A DNA stretch of 64,000 bases, from positions 688,666,678 through 688,730,677 of the forward strand of contig NC_057803.1 of NCBI RefSeq assembly GCF_018294505.1. Direction: 5' to 3'. The first letter of the stretch is position 1, and each line of letters starts with the position of its first letter. Source of the DNA: Triticum aestivum. Lineage: Eukaryota > Streptophyta > Magnoliopsida > Poales > Poaceae. The notes under the pieces are model-generated. The model searched no databases. It saw nothing but the letters and a program-made list of their open reading frames with translations, and was not told the DNA's origin. Position numbers and translations under genes: made by a program. This document shows positions 11,981-22,758 of the stretch, in pieces.

Positions 11981-12094
11981 CTCCCTCCATCCGAAAAAGC
12001 TTGTCCCAAACTTGTCTCTCAAATGGATGTATTTAGCACTAACTTGGTGATAGATACATCCGTTTGAGGGACATGTTTTTCCGGACGGAGGGAG
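11981..12094. mobile_element. Stowaway (Tc1/mariner) MITE, 114 bp
   Basis: The terminal inverted repeats are CTCCCTCCATCCGAAAAA and TTTTTCCGGACGGAGGGAG, flanked by the TA duplication at 11979-11980 and 12095-12096. The internal ATGGATGTAT motif with its inverted partner ATACATCCGTTTGAGGGAC is characteristic of a common Triticeae Stowaway. The paralogous block has the empty site near 1550-1560. Confidence 0.95.
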
Positions 12095-12891
12095 TACGTG
12101 GAAACCGAAATGGAACGGCGTTTTCCAGCGGAACAACCACGGAAACGGAAATTCTGTTTCTGTAAACACGATACTTCCCTTTTATTATGGCTACTATGTG
12201 ACTCAGTCCAACACTCAATAAAACACACCCAAAATCCAAGACAATGCCTAATAATTAATCCCCTTCTGCATTTCACTATCCCTAGTAGGCCATCTCACTC
12301 GCTTCCCGCCCATTCTCGATGTACTGTCCAGTTACCTCCACGTGGTGCGGGCATGCTGCTGGTTTAGGAGATCATCGAAAGTCGTTGTAGTCATATAAAT
12401 TCAAATAGTTTGCTTCTTTGTTTGTCTTGTTCTCAGTTGACTAAGATGTTTCTTAGTTCCGACGAACGACTGGTTTGGTATCCCTGTGCAAACTGTATTA
12501 ATTTTAGATAGTATCTGTTTCCATATTTTGCTTCCGAGATTTGTTTATGCATTTCCACAATAATATGGAAACAACTGTTTTCATTCCTACTGTCGCCAAA
12601 TAGTTACCGTCTCTTCAATTGCAGTAGGTCACTATTTCAAATTGCTACGTGCACTTTTTATTTATTTATTGGTAAAGTGAACAGTAGAAGTTGAATATGT
12701 ATCTATGTCGAGTTCGAAATTTTTTTAATTCAAAATCATCTGAAAATTTTAAGAAGAACTTGTATGGTATTTGGCTGTAACCGGTAATCTCGTCTCCCTC
12801 GGTAAAAAAAATACCATGTGGTAACAAATATTTGGAGCGGTATTTTCGTGTGGCCTTGGACTTCTGAGCCATTCGGCGTCGATGGGCGCCA

Positions 12892-12912
12892 CACTGTGTG
12901 TGTGTGTGTGTT
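12892..12912. repeat. (GT)n microsatellite
   Basis: A run of about ten GT dinucleotides. The corresponding position in copy 1 (about 2375-2395) is a CT-rich run, so the simple repeat changed after the duplication. Confidence 0.85.
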
Positions 12913-13606
12913 CTCTCTCACCGTGCGCATGCGCATGTCCTTCATGGCTGAAGAGAAAGGAAGAGTATGACAGTGGCTTGTAGTTCCAGGGTGAGAAGGC
13001 AGAGTGACGACGCTGGCCTAGCTAGTTTCGATACAGAGGTGTTCTAGTTTCACAGCGCTGGGCAGGCAGTTCCAGGGTAGTAAATCATGACATGAAGCTA
13101 CCGGGCATGCATTGAAGTGAATAAGGTAGACGTATCCACCGAACGTCTCCATATGTGAGTAATAATGACAACAAACAATCAGCCAAATGCATAGTAGGAC
13201 TAATCATTAAGGACTAAGGAGGCCCTCATTGAAGAGAGATGAACGTACATGTGCATGGCTATATATTTTCTTTGCGGTAAAAAAATTCATGGAGGGATAT
13301 ATAAACCATCCTCAGGCTTGTCAGTTCCTCTAGCAAGCTAGGATTGGCCAACCACCATAATCCTTTATTTTTTAGGGGTGTCAAAAAGCATGATCTCTTT
13401 TCCAACAAATCGATCACAAGTTCACAACACACGATAACCACCAGCCGGCCGGTGAGTCGCGTGGGATTAGGAGGGACCGGTTATAAACTCAAATGTGGTT
13501 CTAGCCATGGCCGTCTATTCGGCCAGTGATGAGGCGTATGGACAAAGATGATTGTATTCGCGACATTGCTGCAAATTCATTTGTTCTGAGTGTCACTCAT
13601 AGCCCA

Positions 13607-14412
13607 AATGGGTGGGAGGTTGGCAACGAAGGTACACTACATCTTCCCTGACTGTCGGGGACGACCACACTAGTGGTGGCGCCAAGGTTCATGTTCTTGA
13701 TATTCCTCGAATAGGCACAATCTATACCTACTAGAAGAAAGAAGAACCCTGATACTGTCAACAAGAGGAATAGCGCCACTGGTGTGTAGTAATCAAGATT
13801 TGGCTAAGGGAACACCCACAAGAGAGGAAGAGAACACCAGTGCCATCGCCTAGGTCCAACAAAAAAACATCATAGGTATCAGGAAGACCGAGGGGGGCGT
13901 GAGGGGGGGGGGGGGGGGGGGGTGTCTGAAGCGGGGTGAGTTTCCATCATTGTGAGAGAAGATGGTTTTCTTTTTTTGTTTATTGAGAAGAGACTACATT
14001 TTCTTTTCGCCTGTTAGAAACTTCTCCAAATACAGAGTCGAATAACTTGCCTAGATTCATTTGATAAAAAGAGTTTTACAAAGTACAAGATACCGTAAGT
14101 ATAAAAAGAGTATAATAGAAGGCATAATTTCATGGCATGCAAAGAGCCTTGAGTTTAGCACTGGCGGACACCGAATTGGTTGCCTCAGGTTTAATGAGTG
14201 AAAGAACAATTGTTTGCTGAGATGAAAAGTTTTAGAAGACCGTAGCATTCTGTTCGGACAATATTTCTCAAGAGATAATCATAGTGTTTCCTTCTCTTAC
14301 TATGAGTGTCCACGGATCTTCAACACAGTCAAATTCGACCCACTGAATAGGGTTAATAAGTAGTGTCCAAGCCAATCTTTGACTGTGTTGCATATTATCA
14401 ATGTGTAATTAG
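13607..14412. other. Unassigned stretch with one hydrophobic minus-strand ORF
   Basis: No repeat family is recognised. A minus-strand reading frame (stop at 13597, open to about 13800) encodes a hydrophobic segment rich in Leu and Phe (VALFLLLTVSGFFFLLVGI), followed by about 40 polar residues. It resembles a signal or membrane segment, but it has no ATG start (only GTG at 13779) and no continuation, so I do not call a gene. A run of about 18 G residues occurs at about 13905-13922. Confidence 0.35.
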
Positions 14413-14524
14413 AATTGAACAGTAGGTGCTCCGCCATTTCCGATGATCACTTGCATATCTGCTAAAGTAATTGAACAGTAGGTGCTCCGCCATTTCCGAT
14501 GATCACTTGCATATCTGCTAAAGT
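14413..14524. repeat. Perfect 56-bp tandem duplication
   Basis: Copy 1 (14413-14468) and copy 2 (14469-14524) both begin AATTGAACAGTAGGTGCTCC and appear identical. Such identity implies a very recent duplication or an assembly artefact. Confidence 0.9.
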
Positions 14525-14539
14525 ATACAGCTGGGTCAC

Positions 14540-14700
14540 ACCGTTGGAGCTGGTCGGCTGTCTACACCCTATTTCAAATGATCAAAAAGGTAACAACTTG
14601 CATATCGTCAGGATCATGGTGGAGGGTGGGTAAACTGCATGCCTGCCACTAAAAAAAATATAGTGGCCCATATCCAAATCCATGGTACCATCTGGTATAT
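14540..14700. repeat. Diverged paralogue of 17290-17440
   Basis: The order of GTGTCTACA-like sequence, a CCCTATTT-AATGATCAA segment, CAGGATCATG(A/G)TGGAG, CTGCATGC and CCAAATCC is shared with 17290-17440 in the same orientation. The Helitron at 14951-17116 lies between them. Function is unknown. Confidence 0.6.
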
Positions 14701-14769
14701 TCTTCCTGACGAAAGGTGCTTGAATTTATGTTCTAAGTATTTATGGAAACATGCGTAACTTTTCATCTA

Positions 14770-14849
14770 CTCTCTCTATACCGAAATACTCGTAGTTGCG
14801 GGAACTAGTACAGGTTCCCGCAACTACAAGTATTTCGGTATAGAGGGAG
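14770..14849. mobile_element. Palindromic Stowaway MITE, 80 bp
   Basis: The element is almost one continuous inverted repeat: CTCTCTCTATACCGAAATAC on the left and GTATTTCGGTATAGAGGGAG on the right, with GTTGCGGGAAC and GTTCCCGCAAC inside. TA flanks both ends (14768-14769 and 14850-14851). The size and foldback structure fit a short Stowaway. Confidence 0.9.
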
Positions 14850-14950
14850 TAATAATTATTTGCATTCGGATATTTGAATTCATCCGTCATACTCATAAAG
14901 TTAAGGGCATCCTCAGATCATGATCGAGCCAAACAAGCTAGCTCAAGCTA

Positions 14951-17116
14951 TCTTTTATCTTATCTTATATATTTACTAATTGGAGGCACCTTCCAAGTCG
15001 TCTCATTAATCCACATCATTAATATTAATTACACCGTTGGATCGTAGAATTTACGCTCCGGATAGAAGGAAAACATACGTAACACAGGTGATCCCGACGT
15101 CCCTTAAAAGAGGCATGTGACACGTCTAACGTTAATTAATAATGAAACAAAAGTAAAAAAAACATCCATCCGTTTCCTGCAAACAAAAGGCAAGACTCCA
15201 TCCATATAGACTCCAATCCAATGGAAGGCTGCTGATTGCCCTCAAAATTCTGCTGATTAACCATGCCAGGACGTGACAATAAATTTGTACGTGCAAAGGT
15301 AAAAGAAGGAGACGGCTTCAAATTTCATTAAAGAAAAAGGAAGGAGGCGGCTGCAAGCTGGACTGTTCGAGGACTGTTGAGTCCTCTTTTTTGGGAGAGA
15401 GAGAATCCTGATGATGCACGTTTGGTTGGATAACAAAAATTAAACAGAGTGACATCTGAAAAAAACAAATAGAGCTTTGTTTAGCTTTCAAGCTGGGTAT
15501 CTATAGGTACGTGCGTGGTACCTCTATGTATCTAACAAACAGAGCTTCGTGTAACTTTCGAACTTGCTATCTATACGTAAGTGCATGCTGTCTATATCTA
15601 ATTTATTTCTAGCGACTTTGCAAAAGAAACTAGCCCAAAGTCTAAGGAGCCATCATGACTCAGCGTCTCGAGATGAAAAGTGAGGCTATGGGGAGTCACC
15701 GAGTGTCTACCAACTCTTATACTATATGTCAACGGGCGTCGGCTACATGCGAGTATACATATGGGATGTGCTATGCCGGCAATATCCGACGACTCCATAT
15801 GCGAAGTGAAGCGTCATGTAGTTGCCTAAACTCGCCGGAAGGTTCAACTATTCTCTTACAATATTCATTTAAATATGGTGCTAATTTTGTCTTGAGTTCG
15901 ATTATATACAAGAAGAGTTATGAATATCCAACTCTTACATGCATACATTTTATATGGACTTCAAATGTGTTACTCCACCTCTTACGTCGAGAGTCCATAC
16001 TGTGTTTCAGATCTAATATTTCTATCATAAACTTATAGGTAATATGAAGTTCGCATGTGTTTGGCGTAAATTTTGGTTGGGATATTTTCTCAGAAATTAT
16101 CATAATTTTTTCATGAAACAATGTAAAAAAAAGTTGTCTGTAGAGTCGTGGATGAACTATTCTACACCATGAAGTAGAATATATCGTTATATCTTTATTT
16201 TGGTCTGATAAGCATTAAACAGAGAAATATATGTAGACATTATTTCGCGAGTGAAGTAATCTCGAAAGTTTAACTCTAATATATATCACGCTGAAATGCT
16301 CCAACTTTGAAAAGAAAATTCCAAGAAAATAGCAAAAAAAATATTCTGAATTGTTTTTACAACAAACATTGCTTATTTTTTTACCTACATGCAGCATATC
16401 ATTATGGAACGTTCGCCAAGGTCTAGAAAAAATCAGTGCTCCAAAATTCTACTCCCTCAATACCAAAATAAGTGTCGTGGTTTTATGAAAAATTGACTTT
16501 TTGGAGTATCATTTTTGTGCCTAGAATATTTTGAATGATTTTTCTTCACGAAATATCTTCAAAATATTCCACATAACCTATTATAGAAAATAAACGTAAT
16601 CTATTTTAAAGGTAGGTTTATACTCAAACTTCTTAAATGTTCTCCTGAGTGTTCTTGATAACAGTAAATTGTAAGTTCAAACTTTTTACTCTTTCATCGT
16701 GAAATGAAGACATATTCTACTATTGGGTATTTTATAGAAGGATATGTTATAACTAAATAAAACATGCACAGATTACTTATATTCCTTGAGATTTAGCTTC
16801 AACGTTTCAGATCTATTACTTGTGACCGACCAATAATATTGCTTCCGCGTTCACCCTAGGATTATGTGTGTTTTACAAATGGATATTTTTACAAAGTTGC
16901 ACATTCATATTATTAAGTATACTTTGAGACCTTTTGCAAAGATATGAGAATAATTTGTATATATCATTGTGACACATTTAAAAAATGATGATAAAAATAT
17001 TGCATGTCATGTTTAAACATCTAATTATTGTTAAATGATTTGTATCGAACAAAAAAATTCAATGTATCAAGTATTAAAAAGTGCTACCCCGTGCAGACGC
17101 ACGGGTTGACGACTAG
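14951..17116 (+). mobile_element. Probable non-autonomous Helitron, about 2.17 kb
   Basis: The left end is A|TCTTTTATCTTATCTTATAT, with the required A before TC. The right end is a perfect 7-bp stem (CCCGTGC 17088-17094, loop AGAC, GCACGGG 17099-17105), seven bases, then CTAG (17113-17116) followed by T. Terminal TC, a hairpin about 10 bp before CTRR, and insertion between A and T are the defining structural features of Helitrons. No Rep/helicase is visible inside; the longest ORF (15655-16038, 127 residues) has no recognisable domain. The interior is AT-rich. Confidence 0.65.
16451..16520. mobile_element. Single Stowaway-like terminus inside the Helitron
   Basis: TA followed by CTCCCTCAATACCAAAATAA resembles a Stowaway 5' terminus. 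I could not find the inverted partner nearby, so this is a truncated MITE or chance similarity. Confidence 0.35.
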
Positions 17117-17441
17117 TTGAGCTAACTCAGCTAGGCTCCCTATCTACCACAATATAAGTAACCGTGAAGGCAACACGCTTCTTAATGATGACACACGAGG
17201 CGGGGCACTCTTGGTCTTTCTTAAATAAAGTAGTAAACCAGGTTGGTCTTAGATTAGCAGACAATGTCACACTTTTTACTCCGGAACATGGTGTCTACAG
17301 TTAGGCCATGCCACTGGTCCACTGGCCCTATTTTGAATGATCAACAAAGAATAGAACTTGCATTTTGGCAGGATCATGATGGAGTGCGGTAAAACCGCAT
17401 GCGGGGCTTTAATAAGAAATAGTGACCGGTACCCAAATCCT

Positions 17442-17914
17442 TTTTTTTTTTTTGAAAATAGAGAGTTGTATTAATTAGAAGAGAAAGCATTGTTCTTACA
17501 ATCTTGCAAGGCGACGCTCAACACACACGTTGGCATTGTCCCTTGCATAACACCACCACGCAACTCTCCACGCCCAAACTGGGCAAGACTATGGGCTAAA
17601 CTGTTGACTTTTCTATCTACACGATGAACTTCAACTTCTCTGTTTCCCTGCTTGATGGCCTGAAATTCCCTTGCAAACACTTTGATTGCCGATCTATCCA
17701 TACATGAAGGGTCAAGTGCCTTTGCCACCATGCTGCTGTCCATTTCAATAACTAAAGGTAGGTCTTTACCCGACATCGCTTTACGTAGGGAAGCCTGGGT
17801 CTGTGTTAAAGAAAAAGTAGTAAGCCAGACTGGTCCTAGTTTAGCAGACAATGTCACACTTCCTTTCCATCTTTGATTCTTTATCGAACCAAAAAAACAT
17901 CCGGCAAGGGACAT
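17442..17914 (-). pseudogene. LINE 3' end with RNase H-like remnant
   Basis: On the minus strand a frame ending at 17471 encodes about 147 residues resembling the RNase H-like (RVT_3) domain that ends many plant LINE second ORFs. Visible family features are VIEMDSSMVAKAL (an acidic residue followed by the helix region), an EFQAIKQ segment, EVHRVDRKVNSLAHSLAQFG and a short tail. The minus strand then runs into a poly-A tract (the T run at 17442-17452 on the plus strand), as expected of a LINE 3' end. The reverse transcriptase and endonuclease are absent, so this is a 5'-truncated copy. The first 45 residues are not recognisable, and their DNA (17812-17859) is also similar to 17228-17276, so the upstream boundary is uncertain. 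Confidence 0.65.
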
Positions 17915-18807
17915 GCTTTAATTTGATTCTTCGTCTTTTGATGAGGTTTTGTTCTTGGAGCTTGTATTCCATTCACAAGTCACGAGGTGAAGGGACTGGG
18001 AGGAATCAGGAACTTGGCCATTACGTTCAGTTGCAGATGCATAAAGCCCACAATACGCTCAGCTTAATTGACTGGCACTCCTTGCCGTAGCGCAGCAGCC
18101 TTCAGAGTTTGCTTGATTCCAGGGTTTGGTTCTTAGATCGGAAGGAAAAGAACAAATACCTACCTCGTGAACAGAATAATAGGGGGGGCTCTGTGTCACA
18201 GATTGACAGGCTGGAAGAACATATGCTGAAGCCGGCTTGGCTTGGCTTGGTTTTGTTTCTATAGAGTCTAGCCGAACCTTCTTCTTTATCGAAAAAAAGC
18301 CAAACCTTCTTACCAAGCCTCATAGTGGAGCTGGTTCGGTTTCTAAATAGTTATGTTCAAATTTCGTGGTCTACCACCCAAAGTTTCTGCTAGTGTTTCG
18401 ACAAATTCCTTACCACAGATTACTAGTTACAGGTCAGACACCAGCTCCGTATTGCTGCATACCGATGCACAGGATTCCTTGGCATATGATTCCTTGGAGG
18501 ACGAATTTATTTTAGGTGAGGCGAAACCTGAAGCATAAAAGAAGTATGATGGCAAACCAAAGTAGAACATACACGCTAATTAAGTTATATGATCCAAATA
18601 TACTGGTATTACTACGAAATATGAACCGCCTGCCCTGAGAGCTGCAACTTCATCGGGGTTGCACCCTTGTGATGCTGGCTATTGTGGTCCTTCTTGCAGG
18701 AAATGCTTGGTGTGAAGGTCCGCTTGTCCAGTCTACCGCCAACTCGCGTGCTGGCCGTTAGTTTTTTTTGCCCACGGGTGTGTATAGCTTTCCTCTTGTT
18801 ATTGTTA
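17915..18807. other. Unassigned low-copy-looking sequence
   Basis: No transposable element structure is recognised. A plus-strand frame at about 18353-18538 encodes a 61-residue Ser-rich segment (core ITSYRSDTSSVLLHTDAQDS, then an acidic stretch ending at a stop). It reads more like real protein than most frames here, but it has no partner exons that I can find. I treat it as a possible gene fragment only. Confidence 0.3.
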
Positions 18808-19077
18808 GGCATGTACAATGGTTGATAAAATAGTTTTATCTTAAGTTTTGCATGTAATTAGAGATGAGAAAAAATACATGTCTACAATGGATCACCTTTA
18901 AGCCTTATCTTCAATAACTAGCAATTCCTAAAAATGTGGTGAGACATATTGTGCTAAGAGGTCATCTCTTGTCTTCTCTTATTTAAGAGAAGACAAGTCT
19001 TTTTTTATTATTTTTCTCTACTCCACCTCATCATTTATCCTATGTGGTATTTCTAAGATAGAACCATTGTATATGCC
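18808..19077. mobile_element. Tourist/Harbinger-type MITE, about 270 bp
   Basis: The ends are GGCATGTACAATGGTTGATA and the inverted GAACCATTGTATATGCC. The flanks are TTA on the left and TTT on the right, so the 3-bp TTA target duplication is imperfect or has decayed. A long inner foldback CTTGTCTTCTCTTATTTAAG with its complement lies at about 18968-18998. The size and termini fit a PIF/Harbinger MITE. Confidence 0.75.
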
Positions 19078-19084
19078 TTTACTC

Positions 19085-19220
19085 TTTGAACGCACGGCAA
19101 TTCAGCTAGGGGCCGACCGGTCACTTGGTCGAGACTCACCGAAACGGTTCAGCGGCTGTTGGCCAAGCCCCATGCCACCACGTAATTTCCAGTGTACGCA
19201 ACGACAACGACAAATCATGC
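19085..19220. repeat. Diverged paralogue of 340-480
   Basis: Shares GGTCACTTGGTCGAGA-like sequence, GCTGTTGGCCAAGCCCCA and CGACAAATC with the first 500 bp of the window, in the same orientation. This is a third footprint of the low-copy sequence around the first duplicated block. Confidence 0.55.
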
Positions 19221-19351
19221 TAACCCGATCCGGCTCATTGTGCATGCACTTTCGTTGAGATGCTTTACGCTGAGATGCACCTTAGGAAGCTAGCCTTCAA
19301 TACGGATGTACAAAGGTAGCACCAAGGGCCAAGCATGCCTGATCAAAATAC

Positions 19352-19705
19352 TCTAGAAGCGTGTACTAGTTACTAATTGCCGTAGCGAGCCAAATAAAAA
19401 GCAACCTACTGATTCTAGCCGGAAACAACACAGGCACGTGAGCAATTCGTTGGTACCAAACTTGCTGAAGTTTATAAAACTTATCAAGATGTATTCAAAA
19501 GTGGTCTTCTTGCAAAGCCTTCATCGCAAGGAATACAAATTTGTAGCAAAACATAAATTGCATTTTTGTTTCAAAAGATACACAGTAATAGATTCAAATG
19601 TGACTGTCAAAAGAAAAAGCCTGCGAGGTTGGATGGTTGGAGCTGCGAAAAGCTGCCATGCATGGATCCCAAATCATCTATTGAAATTAGAATGCAAGTT
19701 TCAAT
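19352..19705. repeat. 354-bp direct repeat, copy A (partner 37080-37430)
   Basis: From GAAGCGTGTACTAGTTACTA onward this segment matches 37080-37430 at roughly 85-90 percent by eye, in the same orientation. Both copies keep an open plus-strand frame through a basic Lys-rich segment (KYTVIDS-like, then KRKSLRGW). The frame is not recognised. The two copies bracket the TNP2 fragment and its nested insertions. Confidence 0.8.
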
Positions 19706-20560
19706 AACCTATTTTATTTCAGAAGTAGTATTCTTTACATTGATATCTAGTTCTCCCTCTAAGCGCTGGCTCGCCATTTCACAGAATTAAAATTCTACAA
19801 AACTTCTTGTAATTATTTTTAGAGATAAATGGCAGAGATATATCTCCCGAAAAGAAAACATGTTTGATATTATTGCTTTTTCTATTGTGACGCCATCGTT
19901 CTCCTTTGTGTTACCAATATGCCTGATAACTGACCCATGGTGCTTTACCCCATCGATGTCCTACCCTCGATCTCTCTGTATCCAACAAAGCAAATATTCT
20001 CTATAAGAAAATTTACGTAGAACTAAGACTATGAAATTACAAAGTCCTGATATATAGGCTCTCATGAGAATAAACATGATTCTTTCGTATTGATATTTCT
20101 ATAGGGAAACTGATCTGATTCATCCCGATGTAAACTTGCGACTCATCATCAGCCTCCTCCCTCGCCCGACACGTGCCCCAGTTGGGCCCATCCACCGCTT
20201 CCAATCTCCCAACCTTATCTCCAACTCCAAGCAAGTACGTCGTCAATTCGTTCAGTCGTTCCTCTCAATGTCACGCGGGCCGGCTTTCACTACGCAGCGA
20301 AAGCAGACCAGGGAGGCAGCGCACGCGTGGCTACGAGATGCTTCAACTCACACGAGTGGGACGCCTATGATGCTGGAAACTAGCAAGTTCTGCTGCTGGA
20401 GGCAGCACCGTCAATGCTGCTAGCCGATGCAACGAATCAGCGAACACCGATGCGGCGGCGCGAAGTTGTAGGCGACGAGGGGCGTGGCCGTCGTTACTAC
20501 GACGCCATGCTACAACCGATGGTGTCACTGCTCGAAGGACACATTGCTGCGACGGGCGCC
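19706..20560. other. Unassigned sequence upstream of the TNP2 fragment
   Basis: AT-rich to about 20130, then GC-rich from 20150 to 20560 with repeated GCTGCTGGAGGCAGC and CGGCGGCG motifs. No domain is recognised in any frame. The GC-rich part resembles a promoter or leader region more than a coding region, but I cannot assign it. Confidence 0.3.
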
Positions 20561-20562
20561 AG

Positions 20563-20795
20563 TCACCGGTGCTACTGAAAATATTGAAGAACAAGCTTCC
20601 AAAGGATAATGAATTGCTTGATAGTACATATGAAGCAAAGAAGGTTCTATGCCCTTTAGGATTGGAGGTGCAGAAGATACATGCATGCCCTAATGTTTGC
20701 ATCCTCTACCGCGGTGCGTACGAGGATTTGTACGCATGCCCGGTGCATTGTGGTATAAGATCATACGAGATGACCCTGGTGGTGTTGACGGCGAG
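20563..20795 (+). pseudogene. CACTA TNP2 transposase fragment, 5' part
   Basis: The plus-strand translation reads ILKNKLPKDNELLDSTYEAK followed by CPLGLEVQKIHACPNVCILYRGAYEDLYACPV, the region just before the Tnp2/Transposase_21 core. It matches the minus-strand TNP2 copy at about 54540-54730. A frameshift lies after the CPV motif. The fragment is cut at 20795 by the Gypsy element and resumes at 36357. TNP2 is the CACTA transposase that acts on terminal repeats in the nucleus; this copy is dead. Confidence 0.85.
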
Positions 20796-22362
20796 TGCTA
20801 CCTCTTGAGCACTGTGTTGGATTTCCCCGAAGAGGAGAGGATGATGCAGTAAAGTACCGTAAGTATTTCCCTCAGTTTTTGAGAACCAAGGTATCAATCC
20901 AGTAGGAGATCACACACAAGTCCCTCGTACCTACACAAACCGATAGCAACTTGCAACCAACGCTTAGGGGTTGTCAATCCCTTCACGGTCACTTACGAGA
21001 ATGAGATCTGATACAGATAATATTTTTGGTATTTTTGATAGATAGATGCAAAGTAAAAAACAAAAGGCAAAGTAAAAACAAAGAAAGTAAATAAAGTGAT
21101 ATAGATTGATATGATGAGAATAGACCCGGGGGCCATAGGTTTCACTAATGGCTTCTCTCAAGAGCATAAATATTCTACGGTGGGTGAACAAATTACTGTT
21201 GAGCAATTGATAGAAAAACGAATAATTATGAGATTATCTAGGTATGATCATGTATATAGGCATCACGTCCAAAACAAGTAGATCGAAACGATTCTGCATC
21301 TACTACTATTACTCCACTCATCGACCGCTATCCAGCATGCATCTAGAGTATTAAGTAAAACAGAGTAACGCTTTAAGTAAGATGACATGATGTAGAGGGA
21401 TAAATTCATGCAATATGATAAAAACCCCATCTTGTTATCCTCGATGGCAACAATACAATACGTGCCTTGCAACTCTTTCTGTCACTGAGTAAGGACACCG
21501 CAAGATTGAACCCAAAGCTAAACACTTCTCCCATTGCAAGAACTACCAATCTAGTTGGCCAAACCAAACGGATAATTCGAAGAGACTTGCAAAGATAACT
21601 CAATCATACATAAAAGAATTCAGAGAAGAATCAAATATTGTTCATAGATAAGCTGGATCATAAACCCACAATTCATCGGTCTGAACAAACACACCGCAAA
21701 AAGAAGATTACATCGAATAGATCTACACAAGAGAGGGGGAGAACATTGTATTGAGATCCAAAAAGAGAGAAGAAGCCATCTAGCTAATAACTATGGACCC
21801 GAAGGTCTGAAGTAAACTACTCACACTTCATCAGAGAGGCTATGGTGTTGATGTAGAAGCCCTCCGTGGTCGATGCCCTCTCTGGCGGAGCTCCGGAACA
21901 GGCCCCAAGATGGGATCTCGCGGATACAGAAGGTTGCGGCGGTGGAATTAGGTTTTTGGCTCCGTATCTGATCTGACGGGGGTACGTAGGTATATATAGG
22001 AGGAAGGAGTACGTCGGTGGAGCTCCGAGGGGCCCACGAGGCAGGGGGGCGCGCCCAGGGGGGCGCCCTCCACCCTCGTGACCGCCTCTGGCACTTCTTG
22101 GAGTAGGGTCCAAGCTCCTGGATCACGTTCGGTGAGAGAATCACGTTCCCGAAGGTTTTATTCCGTTTGGACTCCGTTTGATATTCTGTTTCTTCGAAAT
22201 ACTGAAATAGGCCAAAAAACAGCAATTCTGGGCTGGGCCTCCGGTTAATAGTTTAGTCCCAAAAATAATATGAAAGTGGAAAATAAAGCCCAATATAGTC
22301 CAAAACAGTAGACAAAGTAGCATGGAGTAATAAAAAATTATAGATACATTGGAGACGTATCA
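20796..22362 (-). repeat. Left (3') LTR of the Gypsy element, 1567 bp
   Basis: TG...CA boundaries on both strands. A TATATATA box is at 21991-21998 (minus-strand promoter). It aligns along its length with 34784-36356; by eye the two differ by a few percent, with the clearest cluster near 21695-21705. Confidence 0.93.
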
Positions 22363-22758
22363 AGCATCCCCAAGCTTAATTCCTGCTCGTCCTCGAGTAG
22401 GTAAATGATAAAAAAGAATTTTTGATGCGGAGTGATACTTTGGCATAATTTCAATGTAAATCTTCTTAATTGTGACATGAATATTCAGATCCGAAAGATT
22501 CAAGACAAGAGTTTATATTAACATAAAAGTAATAATACTTCAAGCATACTAATCAAAGCAATCATGTCTTCTCAAAATAACATGGTTAAAGAAAGTTATC
22601 CCTACAAAATCATATAGTCTGGCTATGCTCTATCTTCATCACACAAAATATTTAATCATGCACAACCCCGATGACGAGCCAAGCAATTGTTTCATACTTT
22701 AGAAATCTAAAACTTTTTCAACTTTCACGCAATACATGAGCGTGAGCCATGGACATAG
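22363..22758 (-). other. Gypsy 3' internal region with polypurine tract
   Basis: Directly inside the LTR the minus strand reads GAATTAAGCTTGGGGATGCT before the LTR TGATACG. This purine-rich primer site for plus-strand synthesis is common in wheat Gypsy elements. The rest is AT-rich and non-coding, up to the Copia insertion. Confidence 0.75.

Larger units (their letters stand above)
10538..13606. repeat. Paralogous block, copy 2 (partner 663-3840)
   Basis: Collinear with 663-3840, interrupted by a 567-bp CACTA derivative (11215-11781) and a 114-bp Stowaway (11981-12094), and missing the 2531-3317 segment of copy 1. Where the two copies align they differ by many substitutions and small indels, so the duplication is old. 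No intact gene is recognised. Confidence 0.75.

Noticed and set aside
15655..16038. 127-residue ORF inside the Helitron
   Set aside because: No recognisable domain, no partner exons, and composition like the surrounding AT-rich DNA; probably chance.
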